From positions 85,079 to 149,078 of IMG/VR virus record IMGVR_UViG_3300036770_003454: a stretch of 64,000 bases of DNA. One strand, given 5' to 3'. Below, one piece after another: positions 14,652 to 23,467 of this stretch. Numbering within the stretch: the stretch's first letter is position 1; every line of letters starts with the position of its first letter. The notes beneath the pieces were generated by a model that saw nothing but the letters and a program-made list of their open reading frames with translations, was not told where the DNA came from and did not search any database. Position numbers and translations under genes: made by a program. The stretch is from a virus.

Positions 14652-16042
14652 ACAAATCCTTTGAATTTATTTTTGTTGAATTTCTTTTTTGGTTTCTTTC
14701 TCTCTTCTTCCTCCTCACCAAATTTACTTCCATCAAATACTGGACCATCCAGGACATCATCCTGTGCAGCATTTTCTACATTGTACAATCGCATTTTAGA
14801 TCTGTCAACCCCAACAACAAATCTCTTGTTGATATTTGGATCTCCAAATCTATTCTTCAATTGTTTTACCATAATCTGTCCAAGATCGTCAAGTTCTTCT
14901 GTTGCAATTAATGCCAGCATCAAATCAACCGTCATTGGCAATCCAATACTATCAGAAGTATTCTCAAGACCAACATCAGATGCATTAAATGCTCCACGGT
15001 TTGCTTGTGTTGCAGTCCAAATTGGAACCTTGAACTCTACTGCCAATCCTCTCAATTCTTCTGCAACTGCTTTAACATATGAATAAGTATTCACTTGAGA
15101 ACCCGGTTTGATTCTTGAAGATATACAAAGATTCAAGTAATCTATGTATATGACATCAGGAACAAAATTCTTCTTAATCTTCAATTCGTTTAGAAGATGT
15201 CTGAAATGTGCAGAACCAGCAGATGCTGTTGGATACTCTTTGATAATCAATTTGCCTTTCGTTGTTCTCTTAATCTTATCCATCTTCTTCTGATATTCAA
15301 GTTTTGATAGTTGCATCAAATCTTGAATGCCAACATCTAATAGATTCGCATCTATTCGTTGGGCAATGCGTTCTTCTGCCATTTCTAGTGTGATGTATAA
15401 TACATTCCTATTACACATCAAATTATGTGATGCCATATGACACATTGCTAATGATTTACCACCACCTGTTGTTGCAATAAGACAACATAGTGTTTTTTGT
15501 GGTACACCACCACCTGTAATTTTGTTTAGATATTCGATATCAAAATCGAGTTTGATTTCTTTTTTATGATATACATCAAATCGATCTGATGCATCTTCAA
15601 CGAAATCGTGTCCAACATGAGAATCAAAGGATACCTGCAAAGCATCTTGTAATAGTTTAGGAATAGTTCCCTTTGGTGTCTTTGAATCCTTATCCATAAC
15701 TTTGATTGATTGTCTTAGAGCATTGAATAATGCTTTTTCCTGACAAAACTCTTCAGTTTTATCTAACAACCAATCAAGGTTTGTTGTTTTATCGATTGAT
15801 AGTCTTGAAATCAAATCTCTCACATCTTTGAAAGACTGTTCGTTAAGATTTGTTTTGTTTTCCAAATCAATGAACAAAGCTTCTTTTGTAGGAAATTGAT
15901 TATACTTCTTTGCATAAGAATCGATTAGGTCAAAAACCGTCTTATCGGTTTCTGACTGGAAATATTCTAGTTTAAGAAATGGAAGAACCTTTCTTCCATA
16001 ACTTTCGTTTTCAATTAGATGCGATAGTATTAGTTGTTCCAT
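14648..16042 (-). CDS. 41: Replicative DNA helicase, T4 gp41-like (DnaB family)
   Basis: Hexameric 5'-3' helicase that unwinds the fork and works with gp61 primase. 464 residues, close to T4 gp41. RecA/DnaB core: Walker A at residues 189-197 (ATTGGGKSL), Walker B ending VIYIDYL with Asp301, a conserved LYITLEMAEERIAQRIDAN helix, and a final Lys-rich tail (KKPKKKFNKNKFKGFV). The N-terminal 150 residues are the helical domain. It is preceded by a small gene and UvsX in the same direction. Confidence 0.95.
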   Translation of the reverse strand: MEQLILSHLIENESYGRKVLPFLKLEYFQSETDKTVFDLIDSYAKKYNQFPTKEALFIDLENKTNLNEQSFKDVRDLISRLSIDKTTNLDWLLDKTEEFCQEKALFNALRQSIKVMDKDSKTPKGTIPKLLQDALQVSFDSHVGHDFVEDASDRFDVYHKKEIKLDFDIEYLNKITGGGVPQKTLCCLIATTGGGKSLAMCHMASHNLMCNRNVLYITLEMAEERIAQRIDANLLDVGIQDLMQLSKLEYQKKMDKIKRTTKGKLIIKEYPTASAGSAHFRHLLNELKIKKNFVPDVIYIDYLNLCISSRIKPGSQVNTYSYVKAVAEELRGLAVEFKVPIWTATQANRGAFNASDVGLENTSDSIGLPMTVDLMLALIATEELDDLGQIMVKQLKNRFGDPNINKRFVVGVDRSKMRLYNVENAAQDDVLDGPVFDGSKFGEEEEERKKPKKKFNKNKFKGFV

Positions 16043-16050
16043 GAATTGTG

Positions 16051-16293
16051 TTATTCCTCGTATGAATAATAACCGAGTTCTCTCATAAACTGTGCAGTAG
16101 ATATTGTATTCAGATGATTTATTCTTCTTTGGAAATATTGAATAAATCTTTGCTTTGCTTCATCTGGACTATATCCACACTTTGGTTCACCGTCTACTTT
16201 TGTTTTACATGAACATGCCCAAGGTTGTTTGCATGATGTCAGATTTAATTGAATTTCATCTTCTTTGAAGATAATTTCATACATATCACTCAT
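16051..16293 (-). CDS. Small cysteine-containing protein, unknown function
   Basis: 80 residues with four cysteines in the middle (SCKQPWACSCKTK, PKCGY) that might bind zinc, and a helical C-terminus (EAKQRFIQYFQRRINHL). It lies between uvsX and gp41 with one- and eight-base gaps, so it is probably an early replication or recombination accessory protein. Confidence 0.6.
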   Translation of the reverse strand: MSDMYEIIFKEDEIQLNLTSCKQPWACSCKTKVDGEPKCGYSPDEAKQRFIQYFQRRINHLNTISTAQFMRELGYYSYEE

Positions 16294-16294
16294 G

Positions 16295-17302
16295 TTATTC
16301 TCCTTTTACCAAAGAATACTTTTGTTGAACGAATGTTTTGAACTTATCGTCTTGTAATAGATTATGCCAGAACTCATTGTCATTTTCAATGTCTGCCCTT
16401 CTTCGTTTCTTTTCACCATCTGTAGAAAACCATCCAGAAGACATTTCTTTAATATATTCTCCTGCCAAAGCAACTTCAAACAATCCTGACCATTTTTCTA
16501 TACCAGATTCTAGCATTACAGTAATTGGTATCTTTGATTTCTCTTTCACTGTTCTAGACTTCTCAATGTTGATAATAAAGTTAAACCCGGCAACTTCAGA
16601 AGACCCCTTTTCTTTCTCTTGTTGCCTACCAATGATCCAAATATCACTTGCTGAATAATAAGCACCTGTTCCACCACCTGGAATAGTTTTTGGAAACATA
16701 GTTCCGATTTCCTTATACACATGATTGATAACAACCATAGGAATATCCTTTAGTGTAAGATGCGGAGTAACCATTCTAAACAAGGATTTGAATTGCTTGG
16801 CACGAGACATATCAGCAACACTTTTTCCTTCCATAGCATCTTCAACTTCTTTCTTTGAAGCAAGATTGCCGAGAGAATCAAGGATAATGAAAACCTTTTC
16901 TCCTCGATTAATATTATCTAATTGATTAACAATATCGTGTTTTAGTTCTTCAACATCTGTAATTGGAACATGAACTACTCTATCCGTATCAATTCCAAAC
17001 TGTTTGAAATATTGTTGTGGCATTCCAAATTCTGTATCATAAAACAGAATAATACCATCAGCATATTTCTTTTGAAATGCACTGCCTAATACTAGAGCAA
17101 ATGAACTTTTGAAATGTTTGCTTTCTGCTGCAATTACTAGTAGACCTGGAGATAATCCACCGTCAAGTTTACCCGACAATGCAACATTGATCATTGGAAC
17201 ATCTGTTTGAATTACATCCTTATCTGTGAAAACTTCACTTTCGGTGAGGATTGATGTTTTCTTTATCTTTGAATTGCTCATTAGTTTTTTCATTAATGAC
17301 AT
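16295..17302 (-). CDS. uvsX: RecA-like strand-exchange protein UvsX
   Basis: Forms filaments on single-stranded DNA and drives recombination and recombination-dependent replication with UvsY and gp41. 335 residues. Walker A is AAESKHFKSS (about 58-67), the K-x-F-K-S form typical of UvsX. Walker B is VFIILDSLGNL with Asp142. It also has the conserved VVINHVYKEIG and TIPGGGTGAYYSAS blocks that correspond to the DNA-binding loops. It has its own promoter just upstream, following a terminator. Confidence 0.96.
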   Translation of the reverse strand: MSLMKKLMSNSKIKKTSILTESEVFTDKDVIQTDVPMINVALSGKLDGGLSPGLLVIAAESKHFKSSFALVLGSAFQKKYADGIILFYDTEFGMPQQYFKQFGIDTDRVVHVPITDVEELKHDIVNQLDNINRGEKVFIILDSLGNLASKKEVEDAMEGKSVADMSRAKQFKSLFRMVTPHLTLKDIPMVVINHVYKEIGTMFPKTIPGGGTGAYYSASDIWIIGRQQEKEKGSSEVAGFNFIINIEKSRTVKEKSKIPITVMLESGIEKWSGLFEVALAGEYIKEMSSGWFSTDGEKKRRRADIENDNEFWHNLLQDDKFKTFVQQKYSLVKGE

Positions 17303-17336
17303 ATAATGTCTCCTATGTTATTTGGATAATAGGATT

Positions 17337-17365
17337 ATCATAATACAAATTGAAGTATAGGTCAA
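17337..17365 (-). promoter_or_regulatory. Sigma70-type promoter for uvsX
   Basis: Minus strand TTGACC (17365-17360), 17 bp spacer, TATGAT (17342-17337), 35 bases before the uvsX ATG and immediately after the terminator of the upstream gene. Confidence 0.75.
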
Positions 17366-17397
17366 TAAAAAATCCCCATGGAAACTAATCCATGGGG
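17366..17397 (-). terminator. Rho-independent terminator of the membrane-protein gene
   Basis: CCCCATGG (17397-17390 on the minus strand) pairs with CCATGGGG (17381-17374) around an eight-base loop, followed by ATTTTTTATTG. Located ten bases after the stop at 17407. Confidence 0.9.
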
Positions 17398-17406
17398 ACC
17401 GAAAAA

Positions 17407-18363
17407 TCAGAATTTAGCATTAGTCATATCTAGTGCTTTTCTTTTTTTTCTAGGACGCTTAAGAATCGGCGTGGAAGTTGGTCGCTTATCACGGCGCAAT
17501 TTAGGAGCTTTTACACTCGCCAATTTTGCCGCTTTTGCGGGCATCGGTATAACTCGGGATTGCCGATTTACCGGTGCAGAAACGGTCTGTTTAACAGATT
17601 GCGTTTCTTGTTTTCTAATGCTTGCTGTATGATTCGATGCTAGCAATAGAGCAATTGCAAGTGGATCGAACACAAACACTAGCGTGAGGATGAGCATTTG
17701 AACCGCTTGCTCAAGATTAGAAGCATTTGCCTCTCCATAATAGAGTTTAGCAAGATACTTCAACGGTCCTACTTCAACCTCATTCTTTTTTATTACATTT
17801 TCTAGTCGTGATTTCTCCGTTTCTAGTTCTGTAATAACAACAAAGAGTTTATCTTTGTTGGCGACCAACCCATCACGTGTCTTGCGTTGCTGTTGTGCAG
17901 CAGCAAGTGCCGATCTGGCGTCTTTCGTTGCCCTACTCTTCTCTGTCATAGTAGATACCGCAGTATCTATCTGGGCAATTTGCTTGTCAAGGTCAGCAAG
18001 CTTTTGCCGTTCGATCTTGATTTTACTCTCAATCAAAGGCAATCGAGAAGTTTCCCCGGTTGTCATTTGAATCTGCTGTTCAATATGTGCTCTTGCGAAG
18101 AACCCATAAATGCCGAGTGATGTAATTAACATCAGCACGATAACAGCAGAAACTAGATAACTCTTGAGTTTATACCCAAGTGTTTTCCAATGTTGCTCCA
18201 GCCAAGCAGCAGTTACTACTTTGGCAACCTCAAGTAATGAAGCAACAATAACGACAGGCCAAAAGGCACCAGAGAACATTGATGCTAGTCCGATCACAGA
18301 GATCGTTCCAGCAGCAATGGATATAATAATCGCAACTAATCGTGCGACGTGATTCAGAACCAT
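17407..18363 (-). CDS. Polytopic membrane protein with periplasmic or cytoplasmic coiled coil, G+C-rich
   Basis: 318 residues. Three membrane segments near residues 10-30, 35-53 and 70-90, then a 110-residue coiled coil (KIKIERQKLADLDKQIAQID, then ELETEKSRLENVIKKNEVEV), a fourth segment near 220-242 (VQMLILTLVFVFDPLAIALL) and a basic C-terminal tail. Reminiscent of DUF4407-type membrane proteins; function unknown. It has its own promoter and terminator, forming a single-gene transcription unit between early genes, and its G+C content (about half in parts) is well above its neighbours. This suggests recent acquisition. Confidence 0.8.
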   Translation of the reverse strand: MVLNHVARLVAIIISIAAGTISVIGLASMFSGAFWPVVIVASLLEVAKVVTAAWLEQHWKTLGYKLKSYLVSAVIVLMLITSLGIYGFFARAHIEQQIQMTTGETSRLPLIESKIKIERQKLADLDKQIAQIDTAVSTMTEKSRATKDARSALAAAQQQRKTRDGLVANKDKLFVVITELETEKSRLENVIKKNEVEVGPLKYLAKLYYGEANASNLEQAVQMLILTLVFVFDPLAIALLLASNHTASIRKQETQSVKQTVSAPVNRQSRVIPMPAKAAKLASVKAPKLRRDKRPTSTPILKRPRKKRKALDMTNAKF

Positions 18364-18396
18364 AAGTCCTCCTTTTGGTCTGATTTCAGTATGTGT

Positions 18397-18425
18397 AGAT
18401 TACCATAATCAAAACCAAAAGTCAA
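18397..18425 (-). promoter_or_regulatory. Sigma70-type promoter for the membrane-protein gene
   Basis: Minus strand TTGACT (18425-18420), 17 bp spacer, TAATCT (18402-18397), 33 bases before the ATG at 18363, which has a strong AGGAGG ribosome site. The -10 is weak. Confidence 0.6.
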
Positions 18426-18433
18426 GGTCTTTT

Positions 18434-18700
18434 TTATTTGTTGTCTTGTATATACTTATCTATTTTCTGTATAAATGCTTTAATCTTTTCTACTCGATTT
18501 GGCCAATAAATATAAGTTTTGCCTTCATCTTTCATCAGATTAATAAGTAAAGGCATAAATAGTGTTTTCAGTCCTTCCATTTTTTGTTGTGCAGAAGTTT
18601 GAACTTCAACTAATTGCTTTTCAAGCAATCGTTCATATTCTTTTAATTCTTCTTCAGTAACAATAGTAAAACCGAAATCATCATCATCATTTTTTATCAT
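18434..18700 (-). CDS. Small conserved T4-like phage protein
   Basis: 88 residues. The N-terminus DDDDFGFTIVTEEELKEYE is a pattern I associate with a small protein found near replication genes in marine T4-like phages. The rest is a long helix pair ending WPNRVEKIKAFIQKIDKYIQ. No activity assigned. It lies two bases after the kinase-like gene. Confidence 0.65.
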   Translation of the reverse strand: MIKNDDDDFGFTIVTEEELKEYERLLEKQLVEVQTSAQQKMEGLKTLFMPLLINLMKDEGKTYIYWPNRVEKIKAFIQKIDKYIQDNK

Positions 18701-18702
18701 TT

Positions 18703-19644
18703 TTACTCTCTCGAATAATTAGTTAATGGAATCCCCATTCTTATTTTTTTACGATCAGCTTGATATTTTTTATCACTACGTTTAGCATATTCTTTAACAG
18801 TATTATGTAATCCTTCTACATGCCCAGGTGGTGTAAGAAATCCAGAATCTGCCATCAATACTCTTTCTCCGTGTGGATGATTTATGCTCATCCCAGTATT
18901 ATCTTCGTTGAAGTCTCCACCATGAAGTCCTGCTTCTGTTACAGCGGACCTCCATGATTTTACCAATGGATGATCTTCTGTTATATTATGTTTACCATAT
19001 TCTTGGTGTTGTTGTATATCCATACCAGTAGTTGTACTGCCAAGACCCCTTATCGCATGATTACGCAAAGCATTTAAATAATCTCCCATATCATCCATAT
19101 GTATTCCATGAATCTTATGGAAATCTGCTGTTTTAATAGGACGAATTCTTTCTGATATTAAATATAATCCTTCTGGATGTGCATGAAATACCGTTGGTAT
19201 AATACCATGTGGATTTGCAGAATATGTACCATCTTCATGTTTGTGATATGTTCTCAGAGGATCAAAAACAGGATGTACTTCATTCAAATTTTGCAATTGA
19301 CCCAACATTTTTTGATGTGGTTCACGCACAGAATCATAACTGCTATAATGTTTTATAGCAAACTTATAAACAACAGGAACATGATGGTCCACCACAGTAT
19401 ATGAACCACCATCCTTACTATATTGTCTCAATTTAATTGGAATAGTTACTCCAGCATGTGCTGCTCTTGAAGAACCTTTACCCAATAATGGACCCATCTT
19501 TGGACCCATTTGTTTTTTTGTTTGTTCATAATAATCTTCAGGATTTTCTGATTCTTGTAAAATTTGAAGAAAGATTTGAAACTCTTCCTCTGTAAGTAGA
19601 GGAAGATTTTGATATTGTTCTCTAAACTCTTTAAAAGATTTCAT
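18703..19644 (-). CDS. Protein-kinase-like protein with capsid-targeting-like N-terminus
   Basis: 313 residues. Kinase-fold features in order: glycine-rich GKGSSRAAHAG (55-65), VYKFAIK with Lys94 as candidate ATP lysine, YLISERI (161-167) as hinge, HGGDFNEDN (241-249) as catalytic loop with Asp244 and Asn249 five residues apart as in HRDxxxxN, and LMADSGF (264-270) with Asp266 as the DFG-type metal ligand. It begins MKSFKEFREQ, similar to the packaging tag on other proteins here, although the gp21 site is less clear. If packaged, it would be injected and could phosphorylate host targets early. It lies between gp43 and small early genes. The kinase call rests on motif order. Confidence 0.65.
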   Translation of the reverse strand: MKSFKEFREQYQNLPLLTEEEFQIFLQILQESENPEDYYEQTKKQMGPKMGPLLGKGSSRAAHAGVTIPIKLRQYSKDGGSYTVVDHHVPVVYKFAIKHYSSYDSVREPHQKMLGQLQNLNEVHPVFDPLRTYHKHEDGTYSANPHGIIPTVFHAHPEGLYLISERIRPIKTADFHKIHGIHMDDMGDYLNALRNHAIRGLGSTTTGMDIQQHQEYGKHNITEDHPLVKSWRSAVTEAGLHGGDFNEDNTGMSINHPHGERVLMADSGFLTPPGHVEGLHNTVKEYAKRSDKKYQADRKKIRMGIPLTNYSRE

Positions 19645-19653
19645 TTGTTACCT

Positions 19654-22146
19654 TTATGCAAAAAATGTAGATATTGTGGTTTTCTTTTCTGTTTGCCAAC
19701 CAATAACATCCAAGATGGTTTTAATTGGTTCAAGAAATGCTTTCTCGAATTGAAGTTCGTAATCTATATATTTATCTAATTCAAGTTGTTTGGGCAAAAC
19801 AGTAGGCACAGATATTACATTTTCTTGTAATGGATTTGGCATTTTTAAATAACAGAACTTTACCTTTTCCTTATCAAAGATTTCAGAAAACCTGTCAGTC
19901 AATTTTCTATCTTTGATTAGTTTGTTGTAAAGTAATGCACCACGAACATGGATTGGTGTACTCTTTTTATAAATGTTTTCTCTATCAAAATACTTATCCA
20001 TGCCATTTACTCCACGAGGAAAAGCAACATCTTCAAACGGAAGAGTTACAAATGAGTCTCTAAACTCATTGATGAATTTAATAGCATCATCCTCAGTTCC
20101 AGTCAAGATAACTTGTATGGCATTCTTAATTGCAAGTCTACAGGAAGCAGGAGTTGAAGATCGAACTGCTTCGATGCCCATCATTTTCAACTTTGGTTTT
20201 TCATATTGAATGCCTTCATTGTTCCAAAGATTGGTAATATATCGTTTCTTTGCAATGAAAATTGCACGATCTGATATGCCTTCTCGTTTCATAAACATTG
20301 CCTGTTTATAAGCATTCATCTGGTTTGACAAATCGGTATAGATCTTATCTAAGATCGGTTGGATTTTCTTTTCACACAAATTATCAATCGTTTTGATAAT
20401 CTCTATCTTATCCGTCGTTCCAAATTTAGAAACAACAGGACCAAAATTAAGATAAACAGAATCGGTATCACTTGCAATGCAGTAATCTATTCCATCTGTC
20501 TTGAGTATTTTATTTAAGTATGCATTCAAATACTTTTCTGCCCAACGAATTGTTAATTGTCCGGACATAGTAATAGATTCTGCATAATTAAAATCAAACC
20601 ATCTGAAATAAGTATTTGCAAGAGCACCATAGGCAGAATTGAGTTTGATCTTTGCTGCCATCTGTAGATTCTCATACTTAGCAATCTCATTCTGCAATTC
20701 CAGATTCTTGGTTTTCTCGTATTCTTTCTTCAAATCAAGCATCTTATTCTTATACTCTTTTCTTTTATTAAAGAGTTCTTCCATCAATGCAGGAAGAAAC
20801 CCTTGAAACTCTCGGGTATAAAAACAAGAATTTGCAGTGAAGGATAAGTTTTTATCTATGCAGTATTGTTGAACGTCAGGATTAACTCCTTCCAACAATT
20901 CTTCTGTAGAATAAATCTTATCCAGTTTACCACGATAAGTATCTGGTGAGATGTTATAACCCATAATCAAATGTGGATATAGACTCGTCAAATCAAAAGA
21001 TACGATCCAATCGTGCATTCCCGTTTGCGGATCTTTTACATATCCACCAACTGGAATACGATCTGCTTTATTATCTTTCTTTTGTGGAATTACGATATTT
21101 CTATCCAACAAATAATTATGAATAATTACATCCCAGGTTCTCACCGTAGTTAATGCGTCAACAAAATTAATTCCAGAATCGTATGCAAAGGTATAAACAA
21201 GATCGAGCAATTTCATCTTGTCGTCTAGTTTCTTTACTAGCAAACAATCACGAATATTATATTCCATGAACTTTTGATGATCGTTTCGATACAATCCTGC
21301 CAACGATTCATATTCAGAATAATCTAATTTCTTCTCTCCAAGTTCAACATAACAAATGTTATCTAACTTATATGATTCCTGTTGTGTATATGTGAACTTT
21401 TTATATAACTGAAAATAATCAAGAACATTCACACCAATAGGAGTAAATGCCGTATTCTCTTTCCCGTGAGATACTACAGTTCTTTCTTCTAGTATGCCCC
21501 ATGGGGACAGCATGTCCGCAAATTCTCGTCCTAGCACCCTAGAAATACGATTAACGCAATATGGAATATCGAATAGTTCTACGTTCCAACCTGTAACAAC
21601 ATCAGGACTATATAATTCTGATGACCAGATCTTAATGAACTTATGAAGCAAATCATGCTCGTTCTTACAACGAATATACTTCACTTTATTATCTTTCGTT
21701 GCAAAATCACCATACCCAAGAGCAAAGATGATGTCATTATACAACAGTGTAATAGCAGTAATTTTACAATCTGCTTCTTGAATATTTGGGAATTTTTCAT
21801 CAGTGCTTACTTCGATATCGAGCACTACAGTTTTGATTAGATTTGTATCATATTTGATATTTGGAAAGGTATCATGGATATAAGTATATGCATATTGATT
21901 GAGTCCATAGATATTGAACCCATCAACATTGTTATGTGTTTTATAATACTGATGTGCTTCGTAGATTGATTCAAACTGTTTTTTCATAACAGGAGAACCA
22001 TCGATTGTTCGATACTTACTATCTTTTCTTGAAGATACAAACAAATACGGGCAGTAAGGAACTTCTTCCTTGAATCTTTTCCCATTATCGTATCCACGTA
22101 CAAGAATTTGACTCTTGTATTGTGCAACATTTGTATAGAAGTTCAT
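19654..22146 (-). CDS. 43: Family B DNA polymerase, T4 gp43-like
   Basis: Replicative polymerase with 3'-5' exonuclease. 830 residues, slightly shorter than T4 gp43. Exo I VVLDIEVSTD (Asp110), Exo II GWNVELFDIPY (186-196), Exo III YNIRDC (296-301), Pol A DLTSLYPHLI (385-394), Pol B KLNSAYGALAN (501-511), Pol C ASDTDS (558-563). The extreme C-terminus TTISTFFA has the hydrophobic pattern of a sliding-clamp-binding peptide. Good ribosome site (AGAGAGG). Upstream lies the Hsp20 terminator. Confidence 0.97.
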   Translation of the reverse strand: MNFYTNVAQYKSQILVRGYDNGKRFKEEVPYCPYLFVSSRKDSKYRTIDGSPVMKKQFESIYEAHQYYKTHNNVDGFNIYGLNQYAYTYIHDTFPNIKYDTNLIKTVVLDIEVSTDEKFPNIQEADCKITAITLLYNDIIFALGYGDFATKDNKVKYIRCKNEHDLLHKFIKIWSSELYSPDVVTGWNVELFDIPYCVNRISRVLGREFADMLSPWGILEERTVVSHGKENTAFTPIGVNVLDYFQLYKKFTYTQQESYKLDNICYVELGEKKLDYSEYESLAGLYRNDHQKFMEYNIRDCLLVKKLDDKMKLLDLVYTFAYDSGINFVDALTTVRTWDVIIHNYLLDRNIVIPQKKDNKADRIPVGGYVKDPQTGMHDWIVSFDLTSLYPHLIMGYNISPDTYRGKLDKIYSTEELLEGVNPDVQQYCIDKNLSFTANSCFYTREFQGFLPALMEELFNKRKEYKNKMLDLKKEYEKTKNLELQNEIAKYENLQMAAKIKLNSAYGALANTYFRWFDFNYAESITMSGQLTIRWAEKYLNAYLNKILKTDGIDYCIASDTDSVYLNFGPVVSKFGTTDKIEIIKTIDNLCEKKIQPILDKIYTDLSNQMNAYKQAMFMKREGISDRAIFIAKKRYITNLWNNEGIQYEKPKLKMMGIEAVRSSTPASCRLAIKNAIQVILTGTEDDAIKFINEFRDSFVTLPFEDVAFPRGVNGMDKYFDRENIYKKSTPIHVRGALLYNKLIKDRKLTDRFSEIFDKEKVKFCYLKMPNPLQENVISVPTVLPKQLELDKYIDYELQFEKAFLEPIKTILDVIGWQTEKKTTISTFFA

Positions 22147-22216
22147 TATACCTCTCTTGATCTATAAACAGGTCATATGGCACTAGCATGATCCATTTAT
22201 GAATAATCGTCAATAA

Positions 22217-22247
22217 CAAAAAAAGAGAAGGAGTTACCCCCTTCTCT
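22217..22247 (-). terminator. Rho-independent terminator of the hsp20 gene
   Basis: Minus strand AGAGAAGG (22247-22240) pairs with CCTTCTCT (22231-22224), followed by seven T residues. It lies 25 bases after the hsp20 stop and separates it from gp43. Confidence 0.9.
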
Positions 22248-22271
22248 TTCCAAATACTTTTTCAAAAAAAG

Positions 22272-22724
22272 TTACTTTTTTGTTTTTGTGGTATCCTGTA
22301 CATCTTCAATATCAAACTTTCGTGATTTCTTATGTTCTGGAATAATATTCTCTAGGAATATCTTAAGCATTCCATTCATAAGTTGTGTGTTTTGAATCTC
22401 TACCGTATCTGCAATATTGAAAGCACGGGTAAAGGCACGATCTGCAATACCCTTGTAGAGATAATTTTCCGCAGGAGTGTTTGCTGTAATGTTACCAGAA
22501 ACCACCAACGAGTTTTCCTTTAGTTCAACAGTCAAATCTTGTTTGGAAAATCCAGCAACGGCAACTTCAATTACATACTTATTCTCATCAACCTTCACAA
22601 TATTGTAAGGTGGATATCCAAAAGACTTTGCGGTATTTCGTGCAATTGAATCAAGTTGCTTTACAGTATCTTCAAAACCAACAGATAATGCACGATAAAC
22701 GTCTGGAAAAGAATTGTAACCCAT
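22272..22724 (-). CDS. hsp20: Small heat-shock protein Hsp20/IbpA
   Basis: ATP-independent chaperone that holds unfolding proteins. 150 residues with an alpha-crystallin domain (about 35-135): NKYVIEVAVAGFSKQDLTVE, NSLVVSGNI, and the closing NGMLKIFLENIIPEHKKS that contains the family's GxLxIxL and C-terminal Ile-Pro. Common in marine T4-like phages. It has a consensus promoter, a perfect AGGAGG ribosome site and its own terminator, so it is an independent, strongly expressed early gene. Confidence 0.95.
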   Translation of the reverse strand: MGYNSFPDVYRALSVGFEDTVKQLDSIARNTAKSFGYPPYNIVKVDENKYVIEVAVAGFSKQDLTVELKENSLVVSGNITANTPAENYLYKGIADRAFTRAFNIADTVEIQNTQLMNGMLKIFLENIIPEHKKSRKFDIEDVQDTTKTKK

Positions 22725-22783
22725 GTTATTCCTCCTATTTAAGCAAGGTTTGAATTATGTGCTCCATTAGGCAGCACAACATA

Positions 22784-22812
22784 TATATAGGCAACTTCAG
22801 AATCATTGTCAA
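22784..22812 (-). promoter_or_regulatory. Strong sigma70-type promoter for hsp20
   Basis: Minus strand TTGACA (22812-22807), 17 bp spacer, TATATA (22789-22784). It immediately follows the terminator of the upstream gene and is 60 bases before the hsp20 ATG. Confidence 0.88.
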
Positions 22813-22816
22813 TATA

Positions 22817-22852
22817 CAAAATTACCCCCGGAATAAAATTCCGAGGGTAATT
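22817..22852 (-). terminator. Hairpin terminator after the small gene at 22854
   Basis: An almost perfect long stem at 22821-22852 (ATTACCC plus CGGAAT pairing with ATTCCG plus GGGTAAT, one mismatch) starts two bases after the stop codon and is followed by a short T run. The short U tract makes it a weaker terminator than the others. Confidence 0.75.
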
Positions 22853-22853
22853 A

Positions 22854-23123
22854 TTATAGAATTGCTTTCTCTATAAATCCGTCAAACATTGCACGAATTG
22901 CTTCACTTGTTACTTTTTTGTTTCCCTTTACAGGCACACCGCCCTTAGTATAAACTGCAAAAAGACGACCACGTTCATAGTTCCACTGTTTGTTTGCAGT
23001 CCAAGTATCATAAAGAATATTCCATCCTTTATTCTTCACAACATCATCCACACCAAGATTGAAATGCTTGGAATGCATAACAGAACGGTAAGAGATCGGA
23101 ACAATCTTAACCTGGGTTTTCAT
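22854..23123 (-). CDS. Small early protein of unknown function
   Basis: 89 residues from the ATG at 23123, chosen because AGGAGAGACGAG lies just upstream; a longer reading to 23159 would start inside the promoter. It contains NKGWNILYDTWTANKQWNYE, GRLFAVYTKGGVPVKG and a helical C-terminus. No known domain. Single-gene unit with a strong promoter and hairpin terminator, like other phage host-takeover genes. Confidence 0.75.
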   Translation of the reverse strand: MKTQVKIVPISYRSVMHSKHFNLGVDDVVKNKGWNILYDTWTANKQWNYERGRLFAVYTKGGVPVKGNKKVTSEAIRAMFDGFIEKAIL

Positions 23124-23147
23124 CTCGTCTCTCCTAATTGTGATACT

Positions 23148-23176
23148 AATATAGCACACACAAATACAGATGTCAA
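23148..23176 (-). promoter_or_regulatory. Strong sigma70-type promoter
   Basis: Minus strand TTGACA (23176-23171), 17 bp spacer, TATATT (23153-23148), 25 bases before the ATG at 23123. The -35 box touches the stop region of the upstream gene at 23180. Confidence 0.88.
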
Positions 23177-23179
23177 GGC

Positions 23180-23461
23180 CTATTTGTTGAAGGGTTCTCC
23201 GTCTAAATCATATCCCACTTCAACATTAGCACACACCAGTTCTACTGGTTCTCCTCCGTGATATACAAGTAACTTATTTGTCGCATCAAGTGTTGCAAAA
23301 AAGTCTTGCAAATCTTTAAACAAATGAATTGGAGATGCAGAATCTGTATAATTATTCCGTAGCATTTTAATTGTATAATTGATATGCCAGATTTGATCTC
23401 TTGCCATTTCTGTTAGATACGGGATCATCTGCGTTTCATCTAATTCAATTTGAATTTTCAT
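23180..23461 (-). CDS. Small protein of unknown function
   Basis: 93 residues, acidic, with helical segments (MIPYLTEMARDQIWHINYTI) and a C-terminal VELVCANVEVGYDLDGEPFNK. No recognised family. It follows the deaminase gene by six bases in the same early operon. Confidence 0.6.
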   Translation of the reverse strand: MKIQIELDETQMIPYLTEMARDQIWHINYTIKMLRNNYTDSASPIHLFKDLQDFFATLDATNKLLVYHGGEPVELVCANVEVGYDLDGEPFNK

Positions 23462-23467
23462 TTTGCC

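Noticed and set aside
22147-22216. Possible TTGACG promoter for gp43
   Set aside because: The -35 box is good, but no acceptable -10 box lies 16-18 bases away, so it was not listed.
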